The notes under the pieces were generated by a model. That model was given only the letters and a program-made list of their open reading frames with translations. It did no database searches and had not been told where the DNA came from. Source: Membranipora membranacea (Eukaryota > Bryozoa > Gymnolaemata > Cheilostomatida > Membraniporidae). Taken from it: a DNA stretch of 64,000 bases. This document shows, in pieces, positions 1 through 11,690 of the stretch (position 1 is its first letter; every line of letters starts with the position of its first letter). The stretch lies in the NCBI GenBank assembly GCA_914767715.1, contig OU612065.1, positions 34,658,001-34,722,000 of the forward strand. The letters run 5' to 3'. A program made the translations under genes and the position numbers.

Positions 1-489
1 GTGTGCATAGGCTTTGCCTCGGCGCAACTGACGGATCATTATTGCTTTATGTCAACCATTCCCAACTGTCTGAGACTGGTGGGGTCACCCTTTAATACAA
101 ACAGCAAAACTATATACATATCAGTATACACTTTATTTACTGATCAAGCATGCGCATATAAGACGAAGTGGTACATCATCATCTAGCTTAGTAGGCGAGA
201 CCTGCTTTTAGCTTCGTTCGAGAATTGGCCACTAATCAATTGAACTATGCTCACTCTTGTGTGAACTATTTGCGAACAAATTTATCTAAGGAACAAGGAT
301 ATTGAGCATTTAAGTTGTAATGATCTTTTGGTTTACAAAGCACAGCTCATGCAATATACCAACCCCGATCACCAGAGGAAGGAAACCAGTGCAGACCTTG
401 CCTTTTGCCAATGGTATTGAATTCAAATGATTTGTTGGCTGTACAGAGTCTCAACTGCGTCACAGTGGTCATTTCATTATAATAAGCAG

Positions 490-617
490 TGATCGGGGAG
501 GGGGGCGGATTGCATATAATATTACATGTGTGGGCTCTTTGAGTTGCACGCATTGATCGGGGAGTGGGGCGGATTGCATATAACATTACATGTTTGGGCT
601 CTTTGAGTTGCAAGCAT
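490..617. repeat. 64 bp tandem duplication
   Basis: Two adjacent copies start at 490 and 554. Each begins with TGATCGGGGAG and ends with a Leu/Phe-like CTCTTTGAGTTGCA stretch, and they differ at a few bases. The right arm has only one copy (about 46728-46800), so this is a copy-number difference between the arms. Confidence 0.85.
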
Positions 618-1452
618 GTACTTCGCCTTAATTCAGGGTCAACCACTGCCAACCATTGGTTATAGTGGTCTGTAGTTGGAGAGTAGAGAAATTGGTTACT
701 GAGAGAAACTAGACCATTGCCAGCTTGCACACAATTGCAAAAGTTTCCCAAATGTAAATCTTCATCAATAGAATGGTGTATCCAAGTGTTGTAGAGGTAC
801 TAGCTCTCTAGAGTATAACGCTGGTTTAATTATTCGTCTTGTTAATTTGGGAAAAAAGTAGATAGGCCTAGATACAAGCAAAGACTCCTTTTGATTGCAG
901 ATTTTTTTGTATTTTAGTCTACATTGTAAAGCAACACAGACCGCAGAATAGTACTGAGAACAGTACAATGAGGAAGAGAGTGTTTGGGTGGTTTATAGCA
1001 GATGTGATACAACTCGTAGTATCAATAGTCGTTCAGCTTACTCAATTCAAACAGGTAAGCGGACAATCAAATTTTCAATTTTGGTTGTAAAATTTGATTA
1101 AGTTGCAGCAGGGAACTGACCAAGAAAGGCTTGAGATGGCTGGGGTCATAAGCATCGATATCTCCACTGTTACACTTGCATCGAGCATCGTTAGTAATAT
1201 AATGATATAAATGTCAGGTGATATGTGTAGGCTAACTGATGATACTTGCGTCGGTGTAATCGTTGAAGTCTCATGGCATAAATTTGGTAAAACTGCTTGA
1301 ACACTGGCAGGCCTCAGCAAGAATTTTTCATTGAAGTTAGGCCAGTTAGTGTAATTAGGAGTTCAGTGACTATCGGAGTTGTGCTCTTTTTTTCATGGAG
1401 GGAGAGGTATACACCCAAGGGTGCTGGGGGCTGGAACAATCAACAATGAAAG

Positions 1453-1543
1453 CTCCCCCAGTGGGACTCGAACCCACAACTCCTGCGGCACTAATCGCCT
1501 GGCAGTGAATAGCAAGCGCACTAACCGATTGCGCCATCTCACC
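1453..1543 (-). tRNA. tRNA-like sequence (SINE head or tRNA pseudogene), copy 1
   Basis: Read on the minus strand it has a near-consensus internal promoter: an A-box/D-arm (TGGCGCAATCGGTTAGTGC) and a B-box/T-arm (GTGGGTTCGAGTCCCAC) with a perfect 5 bp stem. The region between them is long (about 40 nt), as in an intron-bearing or long-variable-arm tRNA, and I cannot place the anticodon. The two acceptor strands (GGTGAGA and TGGGGGA) are not complementary. This argues against a functional tRNA and for a Pol III-transcribed SINE or a pseudogene. Confidence 0.55.
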
Positions 1544-1797
1544 AGTTGTGTTCTCTCATCCCACAGCACATTCCAATCCACCACTGCCACCCTATGAAAC
1601 ACAGCGTACGTGTTAGGGTTATTGGCCTTACATGGCCCATTGCTGGGACCCCTTGTAGAAGGTTTAGCTGTCTTTCCAGCTTGTCAGCATGTCTTCCCAT
1701 GCTGTCACATGTCTTTCCATGAGTCAGTCAGTAGACAAGTACACAGGAGAGGTATACACCCGAGGGTGCTGGGGGCTGGAACAATCAACAATGAAAG

Positions 1798-1888
1798 CTC
1801 CCCCAGTGGGACTCGAACCCACAACTCTTGCGGCACTAATCGCCTGGCAGTGAATAGCAAGCGCACTAACCGATTGCGCCATCTCACC
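1798..1888 (-). tRNA. tRNA-like sequence, copy 2
   Basis: Almost identical to the copy at 1453-1543, with the same A-box, B-box and unpaired acceptor ends, and the same upstream leader. The two copies arose by duplication of the surrounding block and not by independent insertion, since both flanks are shared. No counterpart exists in the right arm. Confidence 0.55.
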
Positions 1889-2760
1889 ATCCCCAAAAAA
1901 GAATGGGTCGATGGCGCTAATTAGATAGCCCGCTATTCACTACTCGGAGTTGTGTTCTCTCATCCCACAGCACATTCCAATCCACCATTGCCACCCTATG
2001 AAACACAGCGTACGTGTTAGGGTTATTGGCCTTACATGGCCCATTGCTGGAACAACTCATTCCATCTCGCAACATCAAGTCACCTCTTCCCTATATTCCA
2101 CCCTCCTTGCCACATCTCATTATCTTGACTGATCATTTTAGTTACAAACTTGCTGGCGTTATGTGCTGATCAAACCTATAGATCGAGTGTTTTATTCCAA
2201 GAAACCAGATATAAAACTTCACAAACTTCTTCACCAACGGCTGGCAAATCTGTTTCCATCATAGGGATTGTAGATTTAACCAGGTCTTTAAGTGGTGTGT
2301 TATTTGTAATTTGGCAACATGCTAGAATCAGGCTCTCAATGCAGAGAAAATTGAAGGGTCCAGGGATGAACCTTGTAGCAGCAAAGCCTTGTTATAAGAC
2401 TGCAAATAATTTGAATGCAAATAATGTACTTAGGACATTGGAATGTATTATGTTCATACTTTATCACATCATCAACTAAATATTTGTTGCAGAGAATACA
2501 GGAGAAAGACTGATTCAGTATGGCATGATAATGGCAGAGTTACGCATCAGAACCTTTGGTGGTTTGAATTCTGTCCTGAGAAATCTTGATGTACCGAGTG
2601 AGTGTCTGAGTGTCAAATAGATACATTATTATGATTCATGATGGGTCATGATATACTCTTCGCTGCCCTGATGCAGTGATCATTTGTATTTGTTTGTCCA
2701 AATCAAGGATACCATCGGTAGCCTAATTGGTAACCATATCTCATACTCATTGAAAGACCC

Positions 2761-2857
2761 CCCTCCCTCCCTTGACCTGCTATCTACCTTATCAACCTAC
2801 TTAGTGATTAACTAATTAGGTTGATAAGGTAGATCGTAGGTGAAGGAAGGGGGAGGG
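2761..2857. repeat. Imperfect hairpin, about 95 bp
   Basis: A pyrimidine-rich left side (CCCTCCC..CTGCTATCTACCTTATCAACCT) is mirrored by AGGTTGATAAGGTAGAT..GGAAGGGGGAGGGG, around a short AT-rich centre. The right arm carries the same hairpin at about 45137-45240. It is probably a small foldback MITE. Confidence 0.75.
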
Positions 2858-3442
2858 GGGTGAATGAAATGATAATGAAATCTGTCTCTTAAAGTATTGT
2901 CAATTGTTCGATTGTGGTTATCGTGGGGCATTTAAATTCCCCACATATGTTGCTGTGTGGGTAATCCTAGGTCACAGGCCCTAAAAAAATTAAACAGCAT
3001 AAAACTTGTTTCTAATTTATAGTCAACTAAACCTATAGCCTTGGGAGTAAGTATTAGCTAAAGTTTAGTTTAGCTAGTTTTGAGATGACTTAATGTAAGC
3101 TAGCATTAAATTTTGGCTAGTGAAGGTTGAAGTCCATAAAAAGAATAAAAGGGTGGGTGTATGTTTGCTACTCTTGAAGTTAGCTTTTTCAAGCCTGCGC
3201 AAAATGAAGAAAATTTCCTCCTATGAATACTTTACTCCTCTATGGAACTTTTTATGAACATTATATCTGCCTGATTTTGATTACTGTACCTTACATTTTA
3301 GAACGTAACTGAGGCATTGGATTAGCAGGATGTTGGCATCTATTGACATTTGACTACCGCGTCAAACAACTTGACGGCAGTTAGTGTAGGAAGAACAAGT
3401 ATTCATCAGATAAAGTGGTAAGCTACTCTCACACTACTCTGT

Positions 3443-3518
3443 AAGTCTACTCATTCTTCACTCACGACTGAGTAGTAGAGTAGTACTCTACTACTCAGTC
3501 GTGAAGAATGAGTAGACT
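3443..3518. repeat. Near-perfect 76 bp palindrome
   Basis: AGTCTACTCATTCTTCAC on the left is matched by its reverse complement on the right, through a centre rich in AGTAGTAGAG/CTCTACTACT. The right arm has it at 44469-44543. A further partial copy of the same neighbourhood (GCTACTAGTAGTGAT..TTAGTTAGTCTACTCAT) occurs outside the arm at 47619-47720, so this is a dispersed foldback family. Confidence 0.82.
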
Positions 3519-5444
3519 AACTAAGAAGTCTAGCTAGTAACTGTTAGTTATTATCACTACTAGTAGCCTTCTGAAGTTTGCCATTCAGGGGTGTCTTTCA
3601 ATTAGAAAGAGCGATACATTACTAAAGCAAATTATCACTATCGCATAACTCGAAATTATTGCCCACTTGGTCTTTCAATTAGACAACATCACTCCCAAAT
3701 CGCTCGCTCAGAATGTATATAGTTCAATCATTGACTGAACGATTTGAAAGTGAGACCCCTAGCAGGTATTGCTCACTCACCTGGTGAGCGATCAGATTGT
3801 GATTTTGGTTTTTAAGTGTTGTGTTATTTGTAATTTGTTAAAATGTTAGAATCCGGCTCCAAATACAACAATCTCAGTGCCCTAACTTCATATCTAGATA
3901 GGGTGAATGAAAGAGGGCTTACACGGTTTTCATCAGTAATAATACATCTTGTAAAAAAATCCAAAACTAAGAATTGCGAAAAGAATTCATCCTCAGCCAT
4001 TCATATTTGTTGAGCCGACCTCAGCTGTTTCAGGGGAAACAAATTTGGTCCATAGTCAATATATTATATAATATGTGCCGAAATGTGAGTTGCTGGCAGT
4101 CAATGTAACATTGTGTATACCCTAAGAGAGTTAAGTATTTGCAGCAGGGAAAATTCACAAATAGCTACATTTAAAGCAAGCTAACATTTGCTCTCATTTC
4201 TTCATATAGACTCCCACCTCCGCTAGAGGAGTAATTTACTGCAAATCATCTTTAGACAACTATCCTGAATATTATGTAACATCAAGTTTATCGTCCTATT
4301 TAGAGTGATATATGAATATCTCAGAAAACTCCATATTCACACCAATGTATATATATATAATATGTGGTTTTAGATCAGAAGATGGTATTCAGTAGCCAAT
4401 AAACCATGGCTCCCCGCCAGAAATTGCCAGAAAATTAAACAGTGAGTTACTTCAATACCATTGGACTCCACTTTCAATGATGGGATTACTCTAGTGGAGT
4501 AATGTTAGTTCAATAGGAAAAGTTTGCATTTTGAGAAGATGGCTTGAAGTAATAAAATTATGGCTAGCCAACATTTTCTCAACTCCGTCACTTGACATTA
4601 ACTTCCAGCGGGTGACCTCACGTTCAAAGTTTTAAGATACTTGAGTTTTAATGAGCTCATTGGATGGTTGTGACAGGGTTGTCACATCCAATTCTTGAGA
4701 AAGGCACCCAAGTGCCTTCGGAGTTCTCCTCTATTACAAAAATTAAGTGTAGACAACCATTGCAGTACGAACAGTCTGCTGAATAACAATAAAAAAAGCA
4801 TGGCTGTAAATGCTGTTGGCAAATTCCCACATGATTATAATATTACTTGTATGTCAATTAAAATATTTTCACCCCTGCATTTCCTGTTGTTCCAATCCTA
4901 GTAAAATCCAAGTAAAACGACGTTGTGTTGTGTTGATGGCTGGAGGGGGAGCAACTCCAAATATATGCAAATTAGATTGAAATTTTTCTTGAGGTAGAGA
5001 ATGTTTTACTTTTTGTCACCATGCTCAGTAAATAACCTAACAAAGAGCCAAGTAGATGTCGAGCATATAGTGCTTGCTTTCCAATCTAGTCAATGCAATG
5101 TCACAGTGTATGTTATGTCATTATCCCTATAGTTTTATCCAATTTTTCTGCATTTGGATTTGCTTCTGGTGTCACCAGTAAAATGGGAGGAACTTGAAAT
5201 GTAGGCATTTATCACAGAACTTGTAATGGCTCTGGATCAAAAAAGGAAAGAAGAAATATGTCTTCATCCAACCAACTTAACATTATTGATGGCCAACCAC
5301 CCAACCAACGCTACTCCATATTGAAAAGTTTCCCCACTCCTGATTGCTAAAATGAATTATTCTGAGCCATGATTTTTGCGTCATATTGTGTACTCTGATC
5401 TAAACTTCAACAGTGCCTCTGTTAGAAGGGAAGGGAGGGGATTA

Positions 5445-5458
5445 GGGGGGGGGGGGGG
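5445..5458. repeat. Poly-G tract
   Basis: A run of 14 G. The mirrored position in the right arm (about 42532-42544) is a run of about 13 C. Confidence 0.9.
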
Positions 5459-6036
5459 TTATTGTATGACACCTGAAGCTTTTGAACAAACCATTGGAGT
5501 GAGCATTTGCTAATGTTGTTTCACCTTGGGCCTTACACTGAGCTTATATATATTATATCTGCTTTCGCTTTGCATACCTTTGTGATAGAATGGTACTTCA
5601 AAAAGTGCTGTTTTGATGTGGCCGCGTGGGCCTACATACATCTCGATTCGGAGTTTAGTGGACAGTCATAGCTTCATCATATTCTATAGACGGCATACAA
5701 TAGATAGCTGTCAGGAGGTCATTTCTCACAGATATACTCATATATGGTGTCCCAAACTCCACACATAATATTTTTTTTACAACAATCTTACTGTTGTTTT
5801 GACTTCACATCATGAAATTTCTACATACAAGATTATTTTTTACAGTGTTACTATTTGGAGGAGTGAACGTAGAATGGGGACAGTGACTCAGAAGATATAC
5901 GACAGAGCATCATACTCAGCAGATTTCTCACACCTTGTCACCCACCACCAATAACTCCAGCTTCAAAGAAGCACACTCTGCTGATGCTCTCTTTGTTACA
6001 CTTGGAACTGAAGTTGTGAAGACACCAGGGACAAAT

Positions 6037-6037
<1 letters not shown>

Positions 6038-6070
<33 letters not shown>
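6038..6070. repeat. Poly-C tract, 33 C
   Basis: An uninterrupted run of 33 C. The mirrored position in the right arm (41957-41964) is only 8 G followed by TGTGGG. This is either a real length difference or an assembly-sensitive homopolymer. Confidence 0.9.
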
Positions 6071-7787
6071 ACCCAAGGTATGTATGGGCTTGAATGATCA
6101 CCAATGCTTATCTATCAATATTTTGGGAGTCACCAGCAAAATTATTATGTCAAACAATGTAATCCTCTGATTCATGATTGTTGCTACATCACTTAGACGC
6201 GTATTATATATAGTTTTTTTTGTGATTGGTTGCGGTAAATATCGAATATACCAAATATATCAAATTGAGGATACTTTAGCCAGCGACACGTTGACACCCT
6301 CCCCCTGATTTAGCCACAATCTCTCTGAAAGTATGACACGGTGATTGATATACATTTTTCTTCTTTTCAGACTATAATTGAGACTCATGGTGGTATAGAG
6401 CGGACACCAGTCATGACACATCAAATATGCACCATAAGCACCTCCTCCGATAGTGAACTGTCACAAAAGTCACACTCTTATATCTGCGCAGCACTATGTT
6501 GTCACTGCACACTGCTGAATCGATAGATCAAAAAGTAGTGCCACATAAACTTTCCCCATAATGATAATTGATAGGGATGGGCACATGCTCTCATTTTATC
6601 AAAGGTTCAAGCTGTTCAGTGTTCACATTTGTATTGATATATCAATTGACTTTAGGGCATTTCTTGCGCCTACTGGTATTTTATTATCCTGTTGAAAATC
6701 GCAATAGGCCTTCTAGGGTTGTTGATTGTGAATGCCAATGTTTTGTTGGTTAACATATGCGAAGAATAACATCTAAACTTTTTAGTATTTTCTACTGATT
6801 CAATTTTTTTTTGGACAGTTTATTGTTGTCGCCTCGTCAATTATTCATAATTTTTCATTCCAATGCTTTGCATCCTATTCAGGTATCAGTGAACTTTAGT
6901 TCAATGCAGGTATTCCTACTGTGGATTAACATGTATATCAGTTATATTTAAGAGTACGATGAGTACGACTTGTTTTTAAAATAAACAGCTTTCAATTCAT
7001 TTCCAAAACATGATCAAAAGGTTCATCACTCGACAAATAGGCTGAGCACTAGGTTCATGTTGATGCACTGATCTTACATCTTGTCATATATCATTAGATG
7101 ATACATTTGGTTGTCGATTGTCACTGAACTGTGTGGGTGAGTCCGGTTGAGGTTGGTGAGAGGGTCGGTCTACCTCTGTGTGTCCGAAACAAGAAGTGTC
7201 ATTTGTATAGCGCACACATACATATTGAGGTTTGATCACAGAATTGTTTCTCGGGCATTGTGTTTAGCAATGGCAGGCAAATTTACAAGTCGGTTTATCC
7301 CTGTGTTAAGCTTCTTATGGCTCATAGAGGGTTGCAGTTAGGTGGGAATCGGTGCTGCTAGTACACATTTTTTGGTTAGTGAGGTCCAAGACTACTTTAG
7401 GGTCAGTAGTTAGTACAAGGCAGTTTAATAATTTTTAGAAATTAGTACAAAGCAGCTTACCAATTGATCGAGGATTATAGTACGATGGCACTGCTTGCAT
7501 AAACTTTGCTAATATTGAACCCTCCTTGCTATAAACATCACCATGGTAGTATCATTGCTCGTAAAGAGTTAGTTATTTCTTTATTTCTCATCTAAACAAA
7601 ATTCCTCTGTAACTCTGTAAGACGGTGTGAGAGTATTTGTGTTCAGATATATACAAAATAAGTCTATTTGTACACTTTTTTGTGTGTTTCAATACCTCAT
7701 CAATCATTTCTGTTATTGCTGGGTGGTTAAAAGTTATATAGATAGATCAGGAATCTTGTTTAGAAGAAGTTTATATTTAAACTTTCC

Positions 7788-7840
7788 TTCTACACCCTCT
7801 AGATTTTAAGATAATATCTTAAAATCTAGAGGGTGTAGAA
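7788..7840. repeat. Perfect 53 bp palindrome
   Basis: Two 25 nt perfect inverted arms (TTCTACACCCTCTAGATTTT..) flank a 3 nt loop. In the right arm only one half is present (about 40243-40270), so one stem was gained in the left arm or lost in the right. Confidence 0.88.
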
Positions 7841-7914
7841 TTTTTACAAAACCCCTATCATTTTCAGGAATTTCATCAAGAATAGCTAACCAGAGGGATT
7901 ATATAGATGACACA

Positions 7915-8053
7915 CTAAGGGTTAATCTACGCTCCTTGGGATTTTTTAGCGTGGATGGCTTTCATTAGCTGTTTCTTGGCTGATGATGTTCTGGGCATGG
8001 AGTGCAAGCTCAGAATTTTATGGAATGTGGGTAGAGAGATGCAAGGGTAAATC
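7915..8053 (+). other. Exon-like relic, plus-strand copy
   Basis: The stretch encodes NLRSLGFFSVDGF, then a broken middle, then SSEFYGMWVERCKG, and is followed by a possible splice donor (GGTAAATC). The same pattern in opposite orientation lies at 9190-9335. The middle contains stops, so this copy is not translatable as it stands. I do not recognise the family. The right-arm counterpart is at about 40028-40165. Confidence 0.4.
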
Positions 8054-9189
8054 AAACCAAGGAGTAACAGCTTCCCCTGTTACTTCTTGATCAAACAGAC
8101 CTATAGTTCGATGACACAATAGAACTGTTTGTATGGAATGTCTGGTGGTCACTGTAAATTCTAAATATATATCAATGCAGGCGATAATATTAAGCTGATA
8201 ACTTTGAAAGGTTATCTGCTACAAGGCTGTCCAGGCAATTATTTATCGCTCTAAATCTTAACTGATGTAATGGCCCTACATGCCCCTAATCTGGCAACCC
8301 AGCCGCCTGTCTAAGCTACCGGTCTCATATATAACAGAATAAATATCAGTGTGGGTATTCCTTTGGCAGGAATTTGTTGAAATGATTGGAACAAGGAGTA
8401 AAAGTACTCCTTGATTGGAACTCCAGACTAGAGCTGCATTGTGGAAATCCTGTCGTAATGGTCGAAACTTCTAGGAAATGTATTTGGTAGACGACCTGGA
8501 ACTGATGCATCGATGTCGTTTCGCCCGATACTACCCACATCACTCAATTACATGCAATTGATTTGAAATGAAATGTTAAAAAAATTAAACCTTTTTAGTT
8601 GAAAATTGTATTAATCTGGAGTAGGTTGGTGAAATCAGTCTTGATATTCATTGATAAACCTTTCACCAAAACAACCAACATTGTAAACATGTACATTCGC
8701 AAAATTAAAAACTCATCGCATTCATTATCAGCAGCAAAACACAGGAAGTTAGGTCAGCTTACGATGACATCCTGTCTCTCTAATTCCACAAGTGTGTCAT
8801 GATGACTTGTTACAAGTGCAATGGAATGTGTGTGAAGGATTAACTACCAGCGACAATTAATTCGATAATTAAAAATTTTGACAAGGAACATTGAGGTAAT
8901 TAAGTCATTATGCCTGTTAAAGGCTAACCTCCCTGCTTGTGGCACACAAGCATACAGCTTAAATTGCATTACTGTAAACGTTGTTGGCACTAGCCTAACA
9001 TTTAAATACCATCTGTACTAGTGCCAACACCTGCTAGGGAACTACCGTCCAAGAGTGAGAGAGAAAAATGCCACAATTGCTTCCTGTACACCATATAACT
9101 GAGATGGCTGGGAATGATAAAGTTTAACATCAACAGCTCCTTTGTAGACAGGTAATGAATATATACCAGGCTTACAATAGATTTACCTT

Positions 9190-9335
9190 TGCCTCTCTCT
9201 ACCCACATACCATAGCATTCAGAGCTAAATCCTTGCTCAGAGCCATTCAATCTCAAAAATCCCAAGGAGCGTAGATTAAGACTATGCCAATAATCAGTAT
9301 TAATACTGCATGCTTTGACACCAAGTATGTTTTCT
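9190..9335 (-). other. Exon-like relic, minus-strand copy (open)
   Basis: On the minus strand this encodes NLRSLGFLRLNGSEQGF followed by SSECYGMWVERGKG, then a donor-like GGTAAATC. It is continuous where the 7915-8053 copy is broken. It sits in a 112-codon open frame (9002-9340), but a 1 bp difference in the right arm (38046-38351) shifts that frame, so only the exon-like part resembles a shared coding ancestor. The family is not recognised. A decayed duplicated exon is the simplest reading. Confidence 0.4.
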
Positions 9336-10005
9336 AGCATCAGTCAGCATATTTTCGGTAGTTCTGTGAAGAATATGGCCTCATGCGCATATCACTTCTC
9401 TCAACTTAGGCATGTAGGGCGATTAATACAAAGTAGATCCTCGCTCATCTGGTGAGCGATGTACTTTTTTATTAGTAGCAAAGTTTTGTGATAATTCTGC
9501 TAGCATAATTTAGTTGATGTATTCTATTTATGCAGTTGCTGCCTACATTCTCAGATTGCACAAGATAAAGCTTAGGGTACAGTACAACACAGAAGAGTTG
9601 AACATAGGTATTTTGTCGGCTCATCATACTCAATACTAAGAGTTTTCTGTGCTCACAAAAATTGTGAGGAGGACAATTCGAATGGAATGCTTTCGAGTTC
9701 CATCATGATGAAACGAAAAGAAAAGATTTGCTCCAGCATGAATTTGAAACTGAGCCTTCCGCGACATAGACTTTGATGCTATCTACCTTGCTCAGCAACA
9801 TCTAATCATTGTAGCAGCTAACTTGCCTGGTCATCTAAATACAAACTCATTGAATACAATGTCAATCCAATTATATAATATTGACTAGAACTGTAAAGGA
9901 TTATACTATAACAATACAATAGCAATAATGAATGTAGTGTATTTGGCAGGCAGGGTTGCTGGTTGGGTAATGATATATGGGGCATGAAACTCAGTGTATG
10001 TCGTG

Positions 10006-11246
10006 AAAATCTGAGGTCTGTAGCTCAATAATTGCTTATTATGCCAGCTACAAAAGAAGCTTTCTCTAAAGCATCACAAATCAGCAAAATAATGTGTAGG
10101 CACATTTTCTTTTGAGCAGCAGCATGGCTTCGAATGGTCTGACACCAAAAATTTTTATATCGTTGGATTGCTCATCTTCTGAGGAACACAGTGGTTATTT
10201 TCTTTAGTAAACAAGGAAAATATCTACCAACATATCGAAAGCTTTATAGAAAACAGTTAAAAAATTATATTAATTGCTGCCCTGCTGCCGGCTTATGTAT
10301 GAAATTATTCCACTTTCATGGGGGGCAAAGAAATACACAGTTTGTGAGTGTGTCCTGAAAATCTGAGGTCTGTAGCTCAATATTTGCTTATGCCAGCTAC
10401 AAAAGAAGCTTTTTCTAAAGCATCACAAATCAGTAAAATAATGTGTAGCCAAATTATCTTTTGAGCAGCAGCATAACTTCTTAAGGTCTGACTGCACAAA
10501 TTTTTATATCACTGGATTGCTCATCTCCCGAGGAACATAGTGTTAATTTTTTTAGTAAAAAAGGAAAACATCTGCCAACATTTCGAGAGCTTTAGTGAAA
10601 ACAGTTTAAAAATGATAAAATTGCTGCCCTGCTGCCAGCATATGTATGCAACTACGCCATTTTCATGGCGGGCATTTTTTGAGTATGATCTGAAAATCTG
10701 AGGTCTGTAGCTCGACAACTTATTTTGTTTGCAACAAAAAAGGATTCCTCTTTACAATCATTATGATTTATAGCCATATTGAGAGTATAAAAAAGTTGGC
10801 ACCGACTCAACCCAGAGCTCTGTGTTGACAAAATAGAGAATTATCCACTGAGCTACACAGACATGTTGAATCAAATTAAGAGTGTCTGGCTTAAATTTAG
10901 TGGAGCATGAATTCTGTATTACAATAATTACATTACATTACTGATGATGAATACACACACAATCAGCATATTTGTGCACAGCTAAATCATCGCAAATCAA
11001 TAAAATAATGTAGAAGCACATTTTCTTTTGAGCAGCAGCATGGCTTCAAATGGTCTGACACCACAAATTTTTATATCAATGGATTGCTCATCTTCTGAGG
11101 AACATAGTGGTTAGTTTCTTTAGTAAACAAGGAAAATATCTACCAACATATCGAAAGCTTTACGGAAAACGGTTAAAAAATGATATAAATTGCTGCCCTG
11201 CTGCCGGCTTATGTATGCAATTATTCCACTTTCATGGGGGACAAAG
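10006..11246. repeat. Tandem/dispersed ~340 bp repeat family (left arm)
   Basis: Units begin with CTGAAAATCTGAGGTCTGTAGCTC-like sequence near 10006, 10352 and 10685, plus a partial unit at about 10980-11246. Each has GAGCAGCAGCATGGCTTC, TTGCTCATCTTCTGAGGAAC and a CTGCCCTGCTGCCGGC segment in the same order. The third unit is interrupted by unrelated sequence containing a tRNA-like piece. Mirrored copies lie at about 36050-37390, and a more diverged copy ends the window at 63790-64000, so the family is dispersed beyond the palindrome. Confidence 0.85.
10798..10864 (-). tRNA. Degenerate tRNA-like sequence (left arm)
   Basis: The minus strand shows a D-arm-like TGTAGCTCAGTGGATAATTC and a B-box remnant (GGGTTGAGTCGG, with one base of the TTCGA core missing). 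Stems are incomplete. The right-arm copy at 36511-36578 is better preserved. This is a likely SINE head and not a working tRNA. Confidence 0.5.
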
Positions 11247-11690
11247 AGGGAGAATAAAATATCATCATCTCCATAGGTTAGACCAAGGTGCATAGCGGGC
11301 TTACTTGTAATAGCCACATTCAGTATCACAGTTTTGCTAGAAATCAAAATCACATTGTTTTGCTCAGACCAGATGTTAGTGGTATAAAATTATTAAACCA
11401 AGGTATCAATTACGACACAAATTTCCTAGTGTTGTCTGCCAATTTAACAAAATATCTGCAACAAGGCAAGCTAGTTTAATTTTATTACTCGTGAATCATG
11501 ATCATATTGTAATATTTAAAGAGGAATTTTTGATTTCTGAAACTTGCAAGTCACAGCAAGGTCACAGATGTTTTGTAATTTGGAAGATTCACAGCCAATT
11601 CAAGGATATTGGTGTCAGATTTCATCACTTGGTTTAATGACGTGATACCAATAAAGATTATGAATAATGAAAATTTGAGACGATATTCTT
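11247..11690. repeat. Repeat block shared with 30852-31290
   Basis: Starting at AGGGAGAATAAAATATC this block matches 30852-31290 in the same orientation with few differences. It abuts the inner end of the left arm exactly, and its other copy abuts the LINE fragment, so its left boundary (AGGGAGAATAAAA) is a recurrent junction. Part of it recurs inverted at 31545-31690. Confidence 0.8.

Larger units (their letters stand above)
1402..2047. repeat. Left-arm-specific insertion with duplicated tRNA-related block
   Basis: The left arm reads TTCATGGAG then this insert then AACAACTCATTCC. The right arm passes directly from one flank to the other near 45950-45965. Inside are two copies of a block starting near 1401 and 1746 (345 bp apart). 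Each has a short leader (GAGAGGTATACACCC), a spacer and a minus-strand tRNA-like sequence. A second duplicated piece (starting GTTGTGTTCTCTCATCCC) occurs at 1544 and about 1949. A roughly 60 bp unique stretch (1889-1948) interrupts the second copy. It is best read as a tRNA-derived SINE or repeat insertion that was itself duplicated. Confidence 0.8.
1..11246. repeat. Left arm of giant inverted repeat
   Basis: This arm is the reverse complement of 36134-47315. Base 1 pairs with about 47315 and base 11246 with about 36134, so the mirrored coordinate sum drifts only from 47,316 to 47,380. Most stretches compared by eye differ by a few percent, with scattered small indels. The arm runs off the left window edge, so its true length is unknown. 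I see no convincing gene: open frames are short, and the longest (9002-9340, minus) is broken by a 1 bp deletion in the other arm. The arm holds dispersed repeats, hairpins, two exon-like relics and long homopolymers, listed separately. Stretches not listed (about 1-489, 618-1400, 2050-2760, 3520-5440, 5460-6037, 6071-7787, 8100-9190 and 9340-10005) show nothing I can name. Confidence 0.93.

Noticed and set aside
765-968. A 67-codon frame intact in both palindrome arms (also 46382-46585)
   Set aside because: Arms are only a few percent diverged, so short frames survive by chance. No recognisable motif and no splice context.
1453-1888. Two functional tRNA genes
   Set aside because: A-box and B-box are good, but the acceptor strands do not pair and the anticodon cannot be placed. 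Shared long flanks point to a duplicated repeat.
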